The notes beneath the pieces were generated by a model, which was not told the origin of the DNA, searched no databases, and was given only the letters and a program-made list of their open reading frames with translations. A stretch of DNA of 64,000 bases, taken from positions 1,240,001 to 1,304,000 of the forward strand of contig NZ_CP013070.1 in assembly GCF_000264945.2 (NCBI RefSeq). The letters run 5' to 3'. This DNA is from Sphingobium indicum B90A. GTDB lineage: Bacteria > Pseudomonadota > Alphaproteobacteria > Sphingomonadales > Sphingomonadaceae. The translations under genes and the position numbers were made by a program. Below are positions 54,894-62,322 of this stretch, piece after piece (positions within the stretch are counted from its first letter, which is position 1; each line of letters begins with the position of its first letter).

Positions 54894-55295
54894 ATGTCGT
54901 TTCTGTCGAACATATTTCTCAGCCCAAGCAAGCGACGGCTGCTTAAGGCGATTAGCTGGGGCGATGACGCATTCGCCGAATATATCGCGTGGGGAGATGT
55001 CCGGCAGCGTCTGAACGAGGGTTTGCGCCGCCAGTCCGACAGGTCAATCCAGATTGGGCCGCGAGATATCGATGCGGCAAACTCCGTCCTGTTCGCCGCA
55101 TTCAAGATTTGCTCCGCGCGATGCGCGTCAGGCGAGCACCATATTTATCGCGGCATCCTGTCTGGGGTAGGGAAAGGTTATCTCAATCTAGCACAGGAGA
55201 TCTTGAACAACCTCGTAGATAACGGCTTCCTTTCGGACGAGGACGCGGAGGAGGAGATGGAATGTCTCCAACTTTCAATCAAAGAGGAAGGATAA
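54894..55295 (+). CDS. Protein co-transcribed with the repressor
   Basis: 133 residues, 7 nt after the repressor stop (GGGGG upstream). Helical; AISWGDDAFAEYIAWGDVRQ and YLNLAQEILNNLVDNGFL. No family recognised. As a likely lysogenic gene it could serve immunity or exclusion. Confidence 0.7.
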   Translation: MSFLSNIFLSPSKRRLLKAISWGDDAFAEYIAWGDVRQRLNEGLRRQSDRSIQIGPRDIDAANSVLFAAFKICSARCASGEHHIYRGILSGVGKGYLNLAQEILNNLVDNGFLSDEDAEEEMECLQLSIKEEG

Positions 55296-55328
55296 TTTCC
55301 CGAATTTCCAATAAGGTAGGATTTTAGG

Positions 55329-55379
55329 GTAGGCTAAATCCAACTTATTGTTGACGAGTAGGAATTATCCAACTATCCA
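55329..55379 (+). promoter_or_regulatory. Early-right promoter with two repressor operators
   Basis: -35 TTGACG (55351-55356), 17 nt, -10 TATCCA (55374-55379). The operator GTAGGAATTATCCAAC (55358-55373) fills the spacer, and GTAGGCTAAATCCAAC (55329-55344) lies just upstream. A half site GTAGGATTTT is at 55316. The architecture equals that of the early-left promoter. Confidence 0.65.
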
Positions 55380-55415
55380 GTCTCTCAACGGCACAACGCC
55401 GATGGGAGAAACACC

Positions 55416-55631
55416 GTGGCACAGTCCACCAATCACCAGCCCCGCAGCCTGACGCACGACGATGCGTCTGCCGCTTGGGACGACGCCTACAGCTACAAGG
55501 CTGAGGTCGAGGCCCGCGAGGCCGAACGCGCCGCGCCGCATCAGATGCCTGTCATCACCATGGCCGTGCTGCTCGTCTTCTCGGTCGCCATGCTGATCGC
55601 GCAGTGCGTGTTCCTGCCGGAGCAGCTGTGA
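55416..55631 (+). CDS. Small membrane protein, first early-right gene
   Basis: 71 residues from GTG 55416 (GGGAGAAA upstream). Acidic N-terminal half with EAREAERAAPHQMP, then one span, VITMAVLLVFSVAMLIAQCV. Stop overlaps the next ATG. Function unknown. Confidence 0.7.
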   Translation: MAQSTNHQPRSLTHDDASAAWDDAYSYKAEVEAREAERAAPHQMPVITMAVLLVFSVAMLIAQCVFLPEQL

Positions 55632-55990
55632 TGCCCTCCGTGATCGCTGCACCGAACATCGCCGACGCCATCGCGAAGGCCAACCAGTGGGTTGCGGCCG
55701 CGAAGCCGGTGATCCGCGCATGGTTCGCGCTGGATGATATCGCGGGCGACCTGTTCACCGCCGAACAGCGTATCAGGGACGAGGCGCGCGGCCTGCTGCG
55801 GAAGCCCCGCGACGAGATGTATCGGATGATCGAGGGAATCCGTGACGATTTCCGCTGCGACCATGTCGTCCATGCGTCCGAGGGCGCTGACGATGCCGAG
55901 TGGGATCGCGTCGAAGAATTCAACGACGAGCTGGATCGCGGAATGGTTTCCGTCGCCGCCGCCATCAAGCAGGTCGAGGCCGAGCTATGA
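55631..55990 (+). CDS. Hypothetical early protein
   Basis: 119 residues from ATG 55631 (TGATG overlap). Helical, with KPVIRAWFALDDIAGDLFTA and an acidic segment EGADDAEWDRVEEFNDELD. Unrecognised. Confidence 0.68.
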   Translation: MPSVIAAPNIADAIAKANQWVAAAKPVIRAWFALDDIAGDLFTAEQRIRDEARGLLRKPRDEMYRMIEGIRDDFRCDHVVHASEGADDAEWDRVEEFNDELDRGMVSVAAAIKQVEAEL

Positions 55991-56370
55991 GCCGCGCCCG
56001 CGTCGATTATTCGGACGGCGGCGACTTCCGCGGCATCGGCTTCGATCCCGACCTGCCGGTTGCTGGCTTCTACCGCTTCCGTATGCGCTCCGGCGGCGCC
56101 CTTTGCGGCGTCCGTATCTGGCACGGCGCACCGCACGATCCCGTGACCGGCGAGGAGTTGGATCGCAGCCCGCGATGGCAGGCGCTGGTGAACGACGATC
56201 CGGTCGAGATCGAACGGGTTTGGCCGCGCTGTGCCGCCGATCCGATCACTGATGCCGAATACCGCCATTACTGCCGCACCCAGACTTGGGCCCAGCAGCA
56301 CGCCCCGGACAGCGCCCTCGCTGACCCGCGCCGCAAGGCCGACCCCCTTACCACCCCCCTGTTGTTCTGA
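55987..56370 (+). CDS. Hypothetical early protein
   Basis: 127 residues from ATG 55987 (ATGA overlap). FYRFRMRSGGALCGVRIWHG followed by PVTGEELDRSPRWQ is typical of a small conserved phage family. DAEYRHYCRTQTWAQQ lies near the end. Function unknown. Confidence 0.72.
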   Translation: MSRARVDYSDGGDFRGIGFDPDLPVAGFYRFRMRSGGALCGVRIWHGAPHDPVTGEELDRSPRWQALVNDDPVEIERVWPRCAADPITDAEYRHYCRTQTWAQQHAPDSALADPRRKADPLTTPLLF

Positions 56371-56380
56371 AGGAGCCGAC

Positions 56381-57139
56381 ATGAACGCTTTTCCTGACAT
56401 CAAGCCGTTCCCCGCCGCCCAGGCCGCCCCGCCGATGGGGCATAACAATCCGCCGCTGGAGGAACAGGTTGTCATCGACCTGGCCGAGGCGCTGGCGACC
56501 GAGGGCATCACGAAGCGCATCTCGGACCTGCTCGGCAGCGCCACTCGCGCGCCGGAGATCACCAGCCGCGAAATCGCGGGCCGCTATGCCGACATGATCA
56601 AGCAGATGGTCTCTGCCGGCAAAGCTGTCGAGGGCGAACGCGAAAAGCTGAACCGGCCGCTGCTGACCGCGCAGCGCGCGTTGAAGGGCCGGGCCGACGC
56701 TATCGTCGCGCCGCTGCAGGATGCCGAGCGCGCCGCCAGGGCCAAGGTCAAGAAGTTCGACGACGAGGAACTGGCGAAGGAACGCCAGCGCCAGAAGGAA
56801 GCCGCTGCCGCTGCAGAGGCCGAGCGTCAGCGCCTCCAGAAGATCGAGGATGATCGCGCCGCTGCCGAGAGCCGCGAGGCCGAGGCCGTGCATGTCGAGC
56901 CGGAGCCTGTCGAGGAAGCCGCACCGGCCCCCGTGCAGGGCGACTTCGGCGCCAAGGTTGTCCGCACCACGACGTGGAAACACGAAATCATCAGCGTCCG
57001 GCAACTGCCCGACGCCATTCTGAAGCACGCCAAGGTGGTGGAAGCGATCGACAAGGTCATCGCCGCCCAGGTGCGCGGCGGCACGCGCGAGATGAAGGGC
57101 GTCCGCATCTTCCCCGAAACCGGCACGACCATCCGCTGA
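56381..57139 (+). CDS. Coiled-coil protein upstream of RecT
   Basis: 252 residues; AAGGAG seven nt before ATG 56381. MGHNNPPLEEQVVIDLAEAL is a frequent start in phage proteins. A long charged coiled coil (KVKKFDDEELAKERQRQKEA onward) runs through the middle, and a small C-terminal domain ends REMKGVRIFPETGTTIR. It commonly accompanies recT operons; the role is unknown. Confidence 0.78.
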   Translation: MNAFPDIKPFPAAQAAPPMGHNNPPLEEQVVIDLAEALATEGITKRISDLLGSATRAPEITSREIAGRYADMIKQMVSAGKAVEGEREKLNRPLLTAQRALKGRADAIVAPLQDAERAARAKVKKFDDEELAKERQRQKEAAAAAEAERQRLQKIEDDRAAAESREAEAVHVEPEPVEEAAPAPVQGDFGAKVVRTTTWKHEIISVRQLPDAILKHAKVVEAIDKVIAAQVRGGTREMKGVRIFPETGTTIR

Positions 57140-57151
57140 GGAGTAAAGCCC

Positions 57152-57394
57152 ATGTCCCGTCAATATGTCGCCTGCAAATTCCGTCCCGACGACAAGCGCA
57201 GCTATACCTATCACAATGACGGCGAGCCTGTTGCCGTTGGTGACGAAGTGAAGATCGCCGGTCGCAGCGATGATGGCTGGCAGCGCGTCCATGTCGTTGC
57301 CATCGCTGACGAGATGCCGTCCTTCGAGACCAAGCCCATCCTCGGCAAGGTCGAGCCCGAGGCACCCGCGCTCGATCTCGGCGAAGCCGAATAA
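57152..57394 (+). CDS. Hypothetical early protein
   Basis: 80 residues; GGAG upstream. Beta-rich small domain, YVACKFRPDDKRSYTYHNDG and VGDEVKIAGRSDDGWQRVHV, perhaps an SH3/OB-like fold. Lies just before recT. Confidence 0.72.
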   Translation: MSRQYVACKFRPDDKRSYTYHNDGEPVAVGDEVKIAGRSDDGWQRVHVVAIADEMPSFETKPILGKVEPEAPALDLGEAE

Positions 57395-57414
57395 TTCCAC
57401 CCGGAGAATATCTG

Positions 57415-58587
57415 ATGAACGCTATCGCCCAGCGCGAGAACGGCGGCGCCGTCCAGCGCATGAACGAAAATCCCTATGACCATCTGCGCTTCCAGCTCTC
57501 GAAGCGGGCGGACGAGTTCAAGATGGCGCTGCCGGCGCATATCACGCCGGAGAAGTTCCAGCGCACGATCATGACCGCGGCGCAGTCGAACCCGGACATC
57601 CTGAAGGCTGACCGGGCGACCCTGATCACGTCTTGCATGAAGTCGGCGCAGGACGGCCTGCTCCCCGACGGGCGCGAGGCCGCGCTGGTGACGTTCAACA
57701 CCCGCGTCAAGGACGCCCAGGGCAAATGGACCAGCGTGAAGCAGGTCCAGTATATGCCGATGGTCTATGGACTGCGGAAGAAGATCCTCCAGTCCGGCGA
57801 GGTCGCCGACATTCAGACCGCCGTCGTTTATCGCCAGGAGATCGAGGCCGGGCTGTTCATCTATGAGGAGGGCACGGAGCGGATGCTGCGGCACAAGCCC
57901 AACCTCGATCCGACGTTCGACCCCAGCGACGACGACATTGCCGCCGCCTATTCGGTGGCGACCTTGAAGGACGGCACCAAGACTTTCGAGGTCATGCCGC
58001 GCCGCGACATCAACAAGGTGCGCCAGGCGAGCCAGACCGGCGCGCTTGGCAAGACCGACCGACAGGGCAATCCGATCCCTCCGAAGGGGCCTTGGGTGGA
58101 CTGGTTCTCGGAGATGGCGCGGAAGACTGTCATGCGCCGCCACTCGAAGACGCTGCCCATGTCGGGCGACATCATCGACATGGAGGCAGTGGACGAGGCT
58201 TTGGCGGCGCGGTCGGCCACCTTGGCGATGGCGATCGAACCCGATGCTCCCACGGCCCTTGCTCCGCCGACGCGGGACGAAAGCGGCGAGAATTTCGATC
58301 CGGTAACTGGTGAGATCATCGACCAGGGCGGCGATGATGAAGAAACCGCCCGCGAGTTGGACGCAAAGACTGAGGGTTGGCAAGAAGGTGCGGCGGATGA
58401 GCAGCGCGGCGAAGCCAATGCGGTAACGCTGGAATCGGCCAAGGCTCAGATCGATGCCTGTGAACTGGTAGCCGACGTCAATGCCAAGGCCAATGCCCTG
58501 CTCGGTGAACTGGGCGAGGAAGATGCGGATCTGCTGCGCACCCACGCGATGGATCGCATCGAGACGCTGAAGGCGCCGAAGAAGTGA
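57415..58587 (+). CDS. recT: RecT-family single-strand annealing protein
   Basis: 390 residues. The RecT core spans about residues 35-260: PDILKADRATLITSCMKSAQ, MPMVYGLRKKILQSGEV and WVDWFSEMARKTVMRRHSK. A long acidic C-terminal tail follows. It anneals complementary strands in phage recombination. No obvious exonuclease gene (RecE or lambda exo type) is next to it. GGAG precedes the ATG. Confidence 0.93.
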   Translation: MNAIAQRENGGAVQRMNENPYDHLRFQLSKRADEFKMALPAHITPEKFQRTIMTAAQSNPDILKADRATLITSCMKSAQDGLLPDGREAALVTFNTRVKDAQGKWTSVKQVQYMPMVYGLRKKILQSGEVADIQTAVVYRQEIEAGLFIYEEGTERMLRHKPNLDPTFDPSDDDIAAAYSVATLKDGTKTFEVMPRRDINKVRQASQTGALGKTDRQGNPIPPKGPWVDWFSEMARKTVMRRHSKTLPMSGDIIDMEAVDEALAARSATLAMAIEPDAPTALAPPTRDESGENFDPVTGEIIDQGGDDEETARELDAKTEGWQEGAADEQRGEANAVTLESAKAQIDACELVADVNAKANALLGELGEEDADLLRTHAMDRIETLKAPKK

Positions 58588-59045
58588 CCGACTGCACCCA
58601 CCCCCGCAGCCGCGGCGCGAAGCGCTGCAAATCCTGCTCGGCGAAGCACATGGCGACCGATCCCGAGATCCAGCGCCGCCGCCGTGAAGGCATCCGCCGT
58701 CACTGCGCCAAACCCGGCACGATTCTCGCCAAGCGCGAAACCCTGCGCCGGACCATGGAGAAGGTGCGGGCCACCCCGGAGCATCAGGAGATGCTTCGGG
58801 AGCATGGCAAGCGCCTGGCGCGCGATGTGCTGACCCGGCCCGATGTGGTGGCGAAGACCCTGTCACCGGAGACGAATGCGAAGCGCGCGGCTTCCCTGTC
58901 AGCAACCCGGCTGCGGGATATACCTCACGCGATGCGTGACGAATACCGGGTGCTGACCGAGTCCAAGCGCATCCCGGCCGCCGAAGCCAAGCAAATCATC
59001 CTCGACCAGTTCAAGCGCCAGATCGGCGCGCGGGCGGCGGGGTAA
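58584..59045 (+). CDS. Basic phage protein with N-terminal Cys/His cluster
   Basis: 153 residues, ATGA overlap with recT stop. CTHPRSRGAKRCKSC near the start can bind zinc. The middle is Arg/Lys-rich (IQRRRREGIRRH), and the end has a helix PAAEAKQIILDQFKRQIG. Likely nucleic-acid binding; not a recognised family. Confidence 0.72.
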   Translation: MTDCTHPRSRGAKRCKSCSAKHMATDPEIQRRRREGIRRHCAKPGTILAKRETLRRTMEKVRATPEHQEMLREHGKRLARDVLTRPDVVAKTLSPETNAKRAASLSATRLRDIPHAMRDEYRVLTESKRIPAAEAKQIILDQFKRQIGARAAG

Positions 59046-59061
59046 ACCATCCACCAAGGGA

Positions 59062-59089
59062 ACGCCGGGCACCTAACAAGGCCCGGCGT
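59062..59089. terminator. Intergenic hairpin after the recT block
   Basis: A perfect 9-bp stem ACGCCGGGC / GCCCGGCGT with a 10-nt loop (acctaacaag) lies between two + strand genes. No T run follows on the + strand, so it may only attenuate or stabilise transcripts. Confidence 0.4.
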
Positions 59090-59097
59090 CACAGACG

Positions 59098-59250
59098 ATG
59101 ACCAGCAATGCAGCCCATTGGCGCCAGGTCCATCTCGCCGGCGACCGCAACCCGCCGATCTTCCTTCCCGATCGCCGCGTCCGCCGCTCTGTCGGAACGG
59201 CAACGCTGTTTCGCGAGCGCGGGCGCAAGGAGGCGGTGACCTATGAGTGA
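59098..59250 (+). CDS. Small basic protein
   Basis: 50 residues from ATG 59098, MTSNAAHWRQVHLAGDRNPP, Arg-rich (RRVRRSVGTATLFRERGRKE). Its stop overlaps the next ATG by 8 nt and its last codons supply that gene's AAGGAGG ribosome site. Below common length cutoffs. Unknown function. Confidence 0.58.
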   Translation: MTSNAAHWRQVHLAGDRNPPIFLPDRRVRRSVGTATLFRERGRKEAVTYE

Positions 59251-59500
59251 TCGGCCTGAGATCGAATGCCCGACCTGTGATGGCAACGGCTGGACCGAAC
59301 AGCGCATGTCGCGGATCGGCGCTGGCCTCTACGAAGTCACCTGCACGGCCTGCAACGGCCATGGCTGGCGCGAGATGACCGACGATGAACTCGACGCCGC
59401 AGCCGAGCGCCAGGCCGAGGATGCCGCCAGCGAGCCGCTCGTCACGATGGACGAGATGCACCGCACGGCATGGGTGCAGAAGCAGGAGATGCGCCGGTGA
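59243..59500 (+). CDS. DnaJ-like zinc-finger protein
   Basis: 85 residues; AAGGAGG upstream. CPTCDGNGW and CTACNGHGW are two CxxCxGxG units, as in DnaJ zinc-binding domains. A helical acidic tail follows. A frequent small phage protein, probably nucleic-acid or partner binding. Confidence 0.78.
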   Translation: MSDRPEIECPTCDGNGWTEQRMSRIGAGLYEVTCTACNGHGWREMTDDELDAAAERQAEDAASEPLVTMDEMHRTAWVQKQEMRR

Positions 59501-59502
59501 TG

Positions 59503-59775
59503 TCAGCCCTTGATGTCATCTGGGCCAAGGTGAACGATCCCATCGACGGGACGCTTACGCCATGCCTCGTCCTCGATCGTCATCCAGACGTCGAAGAAAT
59601 ATTCGTCGTAGAGAGCTTGGGTGGAGACGTTGATGGTGGCTTCTCCCAGCGACTTCTCGATAGCCGCGCGACTGATCCTGTAGCGCCGCGTCATCCCGTC
59701 GAATTGCGGATCGCCGGCCAGCTTCCCCTGCATTTGCAGGGGCATTTCGAATTCAACGCAATCCGAGGTTTCCAT
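59503..59775 (-). CDS. Inverted small protein, DUF1488-like
   Basis: 90 residues from ATG 59775, against the direction of its operon. MTRRYRISRAAIEKSLGEA, FDVWMTIEDEAWRK and VHLGPDDI resemble the pattern of DUF1488 proteins, of unknown function. Third codon positions are strongly G/C on this strand, so I prefer it to the overlapping + frame. Confidence 0.6.
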   Translation of the reverse strand: METSDCVEFEMPLQMQGKLAGDPQFDGMTRRYRISRAAIEKSLGEATINVSTQALYDEYFFDVWMTIEDEAWRKRPVDGIVHLGPDDIKG

Positions 59776-60445
59776 GGCTGATCGTCCGATTCTGTTTTCC
59801 ACGCCGATGGTGCGGGCTTTGCTCGAAGGGCGCAAGACGCAGACGCGGCGCATATGCACCGGCGCTAATGACTTCGGCCTATCCTATGTCGTCGCGCTCG
59901 ACGACGCGCCGGGTTGGTTCGGCGATGAGGAGGGTGAAGTGCGCTTCTCCGCTGGGTTCAAGCCGGGCGACCGCCTCTATGTCCGCGAGGAATATTATCA
60001 GTTCGGCAGTTGGCATGTTGTCGAAGGCGCGCTGACAAAGGGCGGCAAGACGAAATGGGCATTCGACGGTGCCAAGGCGATGGTCGCCTACGATCCGCCC
60101 GCCGATTTTCTGGTCAGCCGCGACAAGGCATTTCCGGGTCTGCCCCGTTGGTACAAGCGCTTGGGCCGGTTCATGCCGCGCAGCCTGTCGCGCATGACCC
60201 TGACCGTCACGGACGTCCGGGTCGAGCGGTTGCACGACATTAGCGAGGATGACGCACAGGCCGAGGGCGCTGACAAGCTGGTGATGGATGAAAGCGGCGC
60301 TTTCTACGCTGGGTTTCCTGAGGGCACGCACAAGTGCGGCTTCGCCGGGATCTGGAGCCGCATCAACGGCGCGGAATCATGGGAGGCGAATCCGTGGATC
60401 GTTGCCGTGTCGTTCTCCGTCGAGAAGGGGAATATCGATGGCTGA
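59774..60445 (+). CDS. ASCH/PUA-like domain phage protein
   Basis: 223 residues. PILFSTPMVRALLEGRKTQTRR is the typical start of a phage family with an ASCH-like beta-barrel; PGDRLYVREEYYQFG and MTLTVTDVRVERLHDI are further conserved parts. It likely binds RNA or modified nucleotides. Its ATG faces the divergent small gene with a 2-nt overlap. Confidence 0.78.
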   Translation: MADRPILFSTPMVRALLEGRKTQTRRICTGANDFGLSYVVALDDAPGWFGDEEGEVRFSAGFKPGDRLYVREEYYQFGSWHVVEGALTKGGKTKWAFDGAKAMVAYDPPADFLVSRDKAFPGLPRWYKRLGRFMPRSLSRMTLTVTDVRVERLHDISEDDAQAEGADKLVMDESGAFYAGFPEGTHKCGFAGIWSRINGAESWEANPWIVAVSFSVEKGNIDG

Positions 60446-60731
60446 AAACACGAAAATCGAATGGGCGCACCACACGTTCAATCCGTGGATTGGCTGCACC
60501 AAGGTCGGTCCGGGTTGCGACTTCTGCTATGCGGAGGATCTGAGCCGCGCCCGGCTGGGCGTCAAATGGGGACCGGGCGAGCAACGCCGTCATACTGCCG
60601 CATCGACATGGAAGATGCCGCGCCGCTGGAACAACCGGGCGGCCAAGCTGGGCATCCGCTATCGTGTCTTCTGCGCTTCATTGCCGACTATGATGACGGC
60701 GACAGGGCTGACGCAGGCACGAACCCGCTGA
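60438..60731 (+). pseudogene. Truncated Gp37/Gp68 (DUF5131) family protein
   Basis: 97 residues. TKIEWAHHTFNPWIGCTKVG and CDFCYAE with RVFCASLP are the N-terminal third of a phage family of about 230-260 residues with a radical-SAM-like Cys cluster. After CASLP the sequence departs (TMMTATGLTQARTR) and stops. The rest of the family domain is missing, so an internal deletion has probably occurred. Overlaps neighbours on both sides. Confidence 0.75.
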
Positions 60732-61087
60732 TGCAGGCGCACATTGCTGACCTCAGGGCCGCCCTCCGCACCCCGATGTCCGAACTACAGGCGTTGGGGC
60801 AGGAGTTTGAGGCGGGGGAGAAGGGCCGGCGCGAGACGCAAGCGGTATGGCGATGCGCCATAGGTGACGCCTGCGCTGCCGTCGATGTCGTCAAGAACCG
60901 CTGGTTAACCAGCCGCCGCAAGCATGAGCGTGAAGCTGGCGCCGAACTGTCCAAGCTGGCCGACCTCCTGTGGTCAGTCCGCTCGCCCGCCGCTGGGAAC
61001 TACGATGAAGCGTCCATCGCAGGCAAGCGACTGATCGGACTTGTTCGCTCCAATCTGATCCCCTCTGCTCCCTCCGGGGAGGGCTGA
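60731..61087 (+). CDS. Hypothetical helical protein
   Basis: 118 residues from ATG 60731 (TGATG overlap). Helical throughout: MQAHIADLRAALRTPMSELQ and AGAELSKLADLLWSVR. No recognised domain. Confidence 0.62.
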   Translation: MQAHIADLRAALRTPMSELQALGQEFEAGEKGRRETQAVWRCAIGDACAAVDVVKNRWLTSRRKHEREAGAELSKLADLLWSVRSPAAGNYDEASIAGKRLIGLVRSNLIPSAPSGEG

Positions 61088-61090
61088 GAG

Positions 61091-61300
61091 ATGGCGGACC
61101 TATACCCAGCGCCCAAGAAATGCCCGAAGTGCGGGACAGGGCACGCTGATACGCCATGCAGCTATCCGTGCGTATGCCGGTGCCGGAATCGGGAATGCAA
61201 CGCCCGACTTGATTGCCGTGGCGTCCGTGAACCGGCGATGGACCATCCCGCATATGGGAAAGAGCGTTCGACCGATCCGAGGAAGGAGCCGCACCCATGA
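61091..61300 (+). CDS. Small Cys-rich protein
   Basis: 69 residues. CPKCGTGHADTPCSYPCVCRCRN-like region holds eight Cys in about 35 residues, likely binding zinc. Stop overlaps the next ATG. Unknown function. Confidence 0.65.
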   Translation: MADLYPAPKKCPKCGTGHADTPCSYPCVCRCRNRECNARLDCRGVREPAMDHPAYGKERSTDPRKEPHP

Positions 61301-61659
61301 CCGATAAAGCACCCGTGACGGTCGAGCAGGGGGACCGCTTCCTGTTGGTTAAGCGCGGCCTGTACTATCGGCCCGGCAATCAGGGGTACACCGGCATCAA
61401 GGATCGCGCCGGCCGATACCCAGAGAGTGACGCCAGCCCGGAGGACGGTATCACCGCGATCCATGAGGACGACGCGCCGGAATATTCACAAGCCTGCTTT
61501 GCCGATCTTAAGGAGAAGCACATGCTTGGCAAGATCGCCGCGCTGGAAGAGGAGATAAAGCGGCTGAGGGAGGCGCTGGAGCGAATTGGCTGGCATGAAC
61601 TGACGGCCCGCGAGGCAAGAGACATCGCCCGCACAGCACTTGAAGGGCGCGGATCATGA
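61297..61659 (+). CDS. Hypothetical phage protein with coiled coil
   Basis: 120 residues; AAGGAG upstream. A beta-rich first half (DRFLLVKRGLYYRPGNQGYT) and a C-terminal coiled coil (IAALEEEIKRLREALERIGW). Overlaps both neighbours by 4 nt. Confidence 0.68.
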   Translation: MTDKAPVTVEQGDRFLLVKRGLYYRPGNQGYTGIKDRAGRYPESDASPEDGITAIHEDDAPEYSQACFADLKEKHMLGKIAALEEEIKRLREALERIGWHELTAREARDIARTALEGRGS

Positions 61660-61955
61660 GCATGGCGGAGAAGGTGGCCAGGCTAATCGCGGAAGAGCTT
61701 GGAGATAACTACGATTCAGCTTTCGAGAATAAATCTGAATGGACGCAATCGCGGGGCGGCGAGCCGTTCCGTAACATCAACATGCCCTATAAAGGTGAGT
61801 ATCTCGAAGCCGCACGCGCTGTCCTGAAAGCCCTGCGCGAGCCGACGCCTGCGATGGTGGAGGCTGTCGAGAGAGCAGCGCGCCTTGGCGGCATTTGGAG
61901 CGCCAAGTCAGCATGGCAAGCCATGATCGACGCAGCACTGGATGGGGAGGGGTAG
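61656..61955 (+). CDS. Hypothetical phage protein
   Basis: 99 residues. MAEKVARLIAEELGDNYDSA and a C-terminal helix pair with PTPAMVEAVERAARLGG-type sequence, which is common in phage accessory proteins. No function known. Confidence 0.66.
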   Translation: MSMAEKVARLIAEELGDNYDSAFENKSEWTQSRGGEPFRNINMPYKGEYLEAARAVLKALREPTPAMVEAVERAARLGGIWSAKSAWQAMIDAALDGEG

Positions 61956-61956
61956 G

Positions 61957-62322
61957 GTGACAGAGACGGACAAGACCGGCTCGACAATCATTGATCGTGG
62001 CCGGCCGCCTTCAGAATGGGTGATGATCCTGGCACAGCGAGGGCTGGACATCTCGGAGCGCACCCTGCGCGAGAAGGCCCACAAGCTGGAAGCATATCAC
62101 AAGCTGGGGCGGGCGATGCTGATCACCCCGGCGCAAATGGACGTAATTCTCGGAGACAAACGATGTCGCTCGAACCCTATAAGAGAGGGTCGCTCTGGTG
62201 GGCAAAGGGGCGTGTCGAATATCTCGGCAAGCCGATCACAGAATACTACCGATGCAGCACTGGCGCATCTGAGGCAGCGGGCGCATGGGCGTGGTGCCGC
62301 GACGAAGAAGAGCGCCGCATAA
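61957..62322 (+). CDS. Excisionase-like DNA-binding protein
   Basis: 121 residues from GTG 61957 (GGGG upstream). WVMILAQRGLDISERTLREKA then KLGRAMLITPAQMDVIL form a small winged-helix of the MerR/excisionase kind. The last 55 residues lie over the start of the integrase in another frame and look unstructured. Place before int supports an Xis role. Confidence 0.62.
   Translation: MTETDKTGSTIIDRGRPPSEWVMILAQRGLDISERTLREKAHKLEAYHKLGRAMLITPAQMDVILGDKRCRSNPIREGRSGGQRGVSNISASRSQNTTDAALAHLRQRAHGRGAATKKSAA

Noticed and set aside
59470..59781. A + strand frame of about 100 codons opposite the DUF1488-like gene.
   Set aside because: Third-position G/C bias and the protein pattern favour the minus-strand frame; the + product shows no recognisable features.
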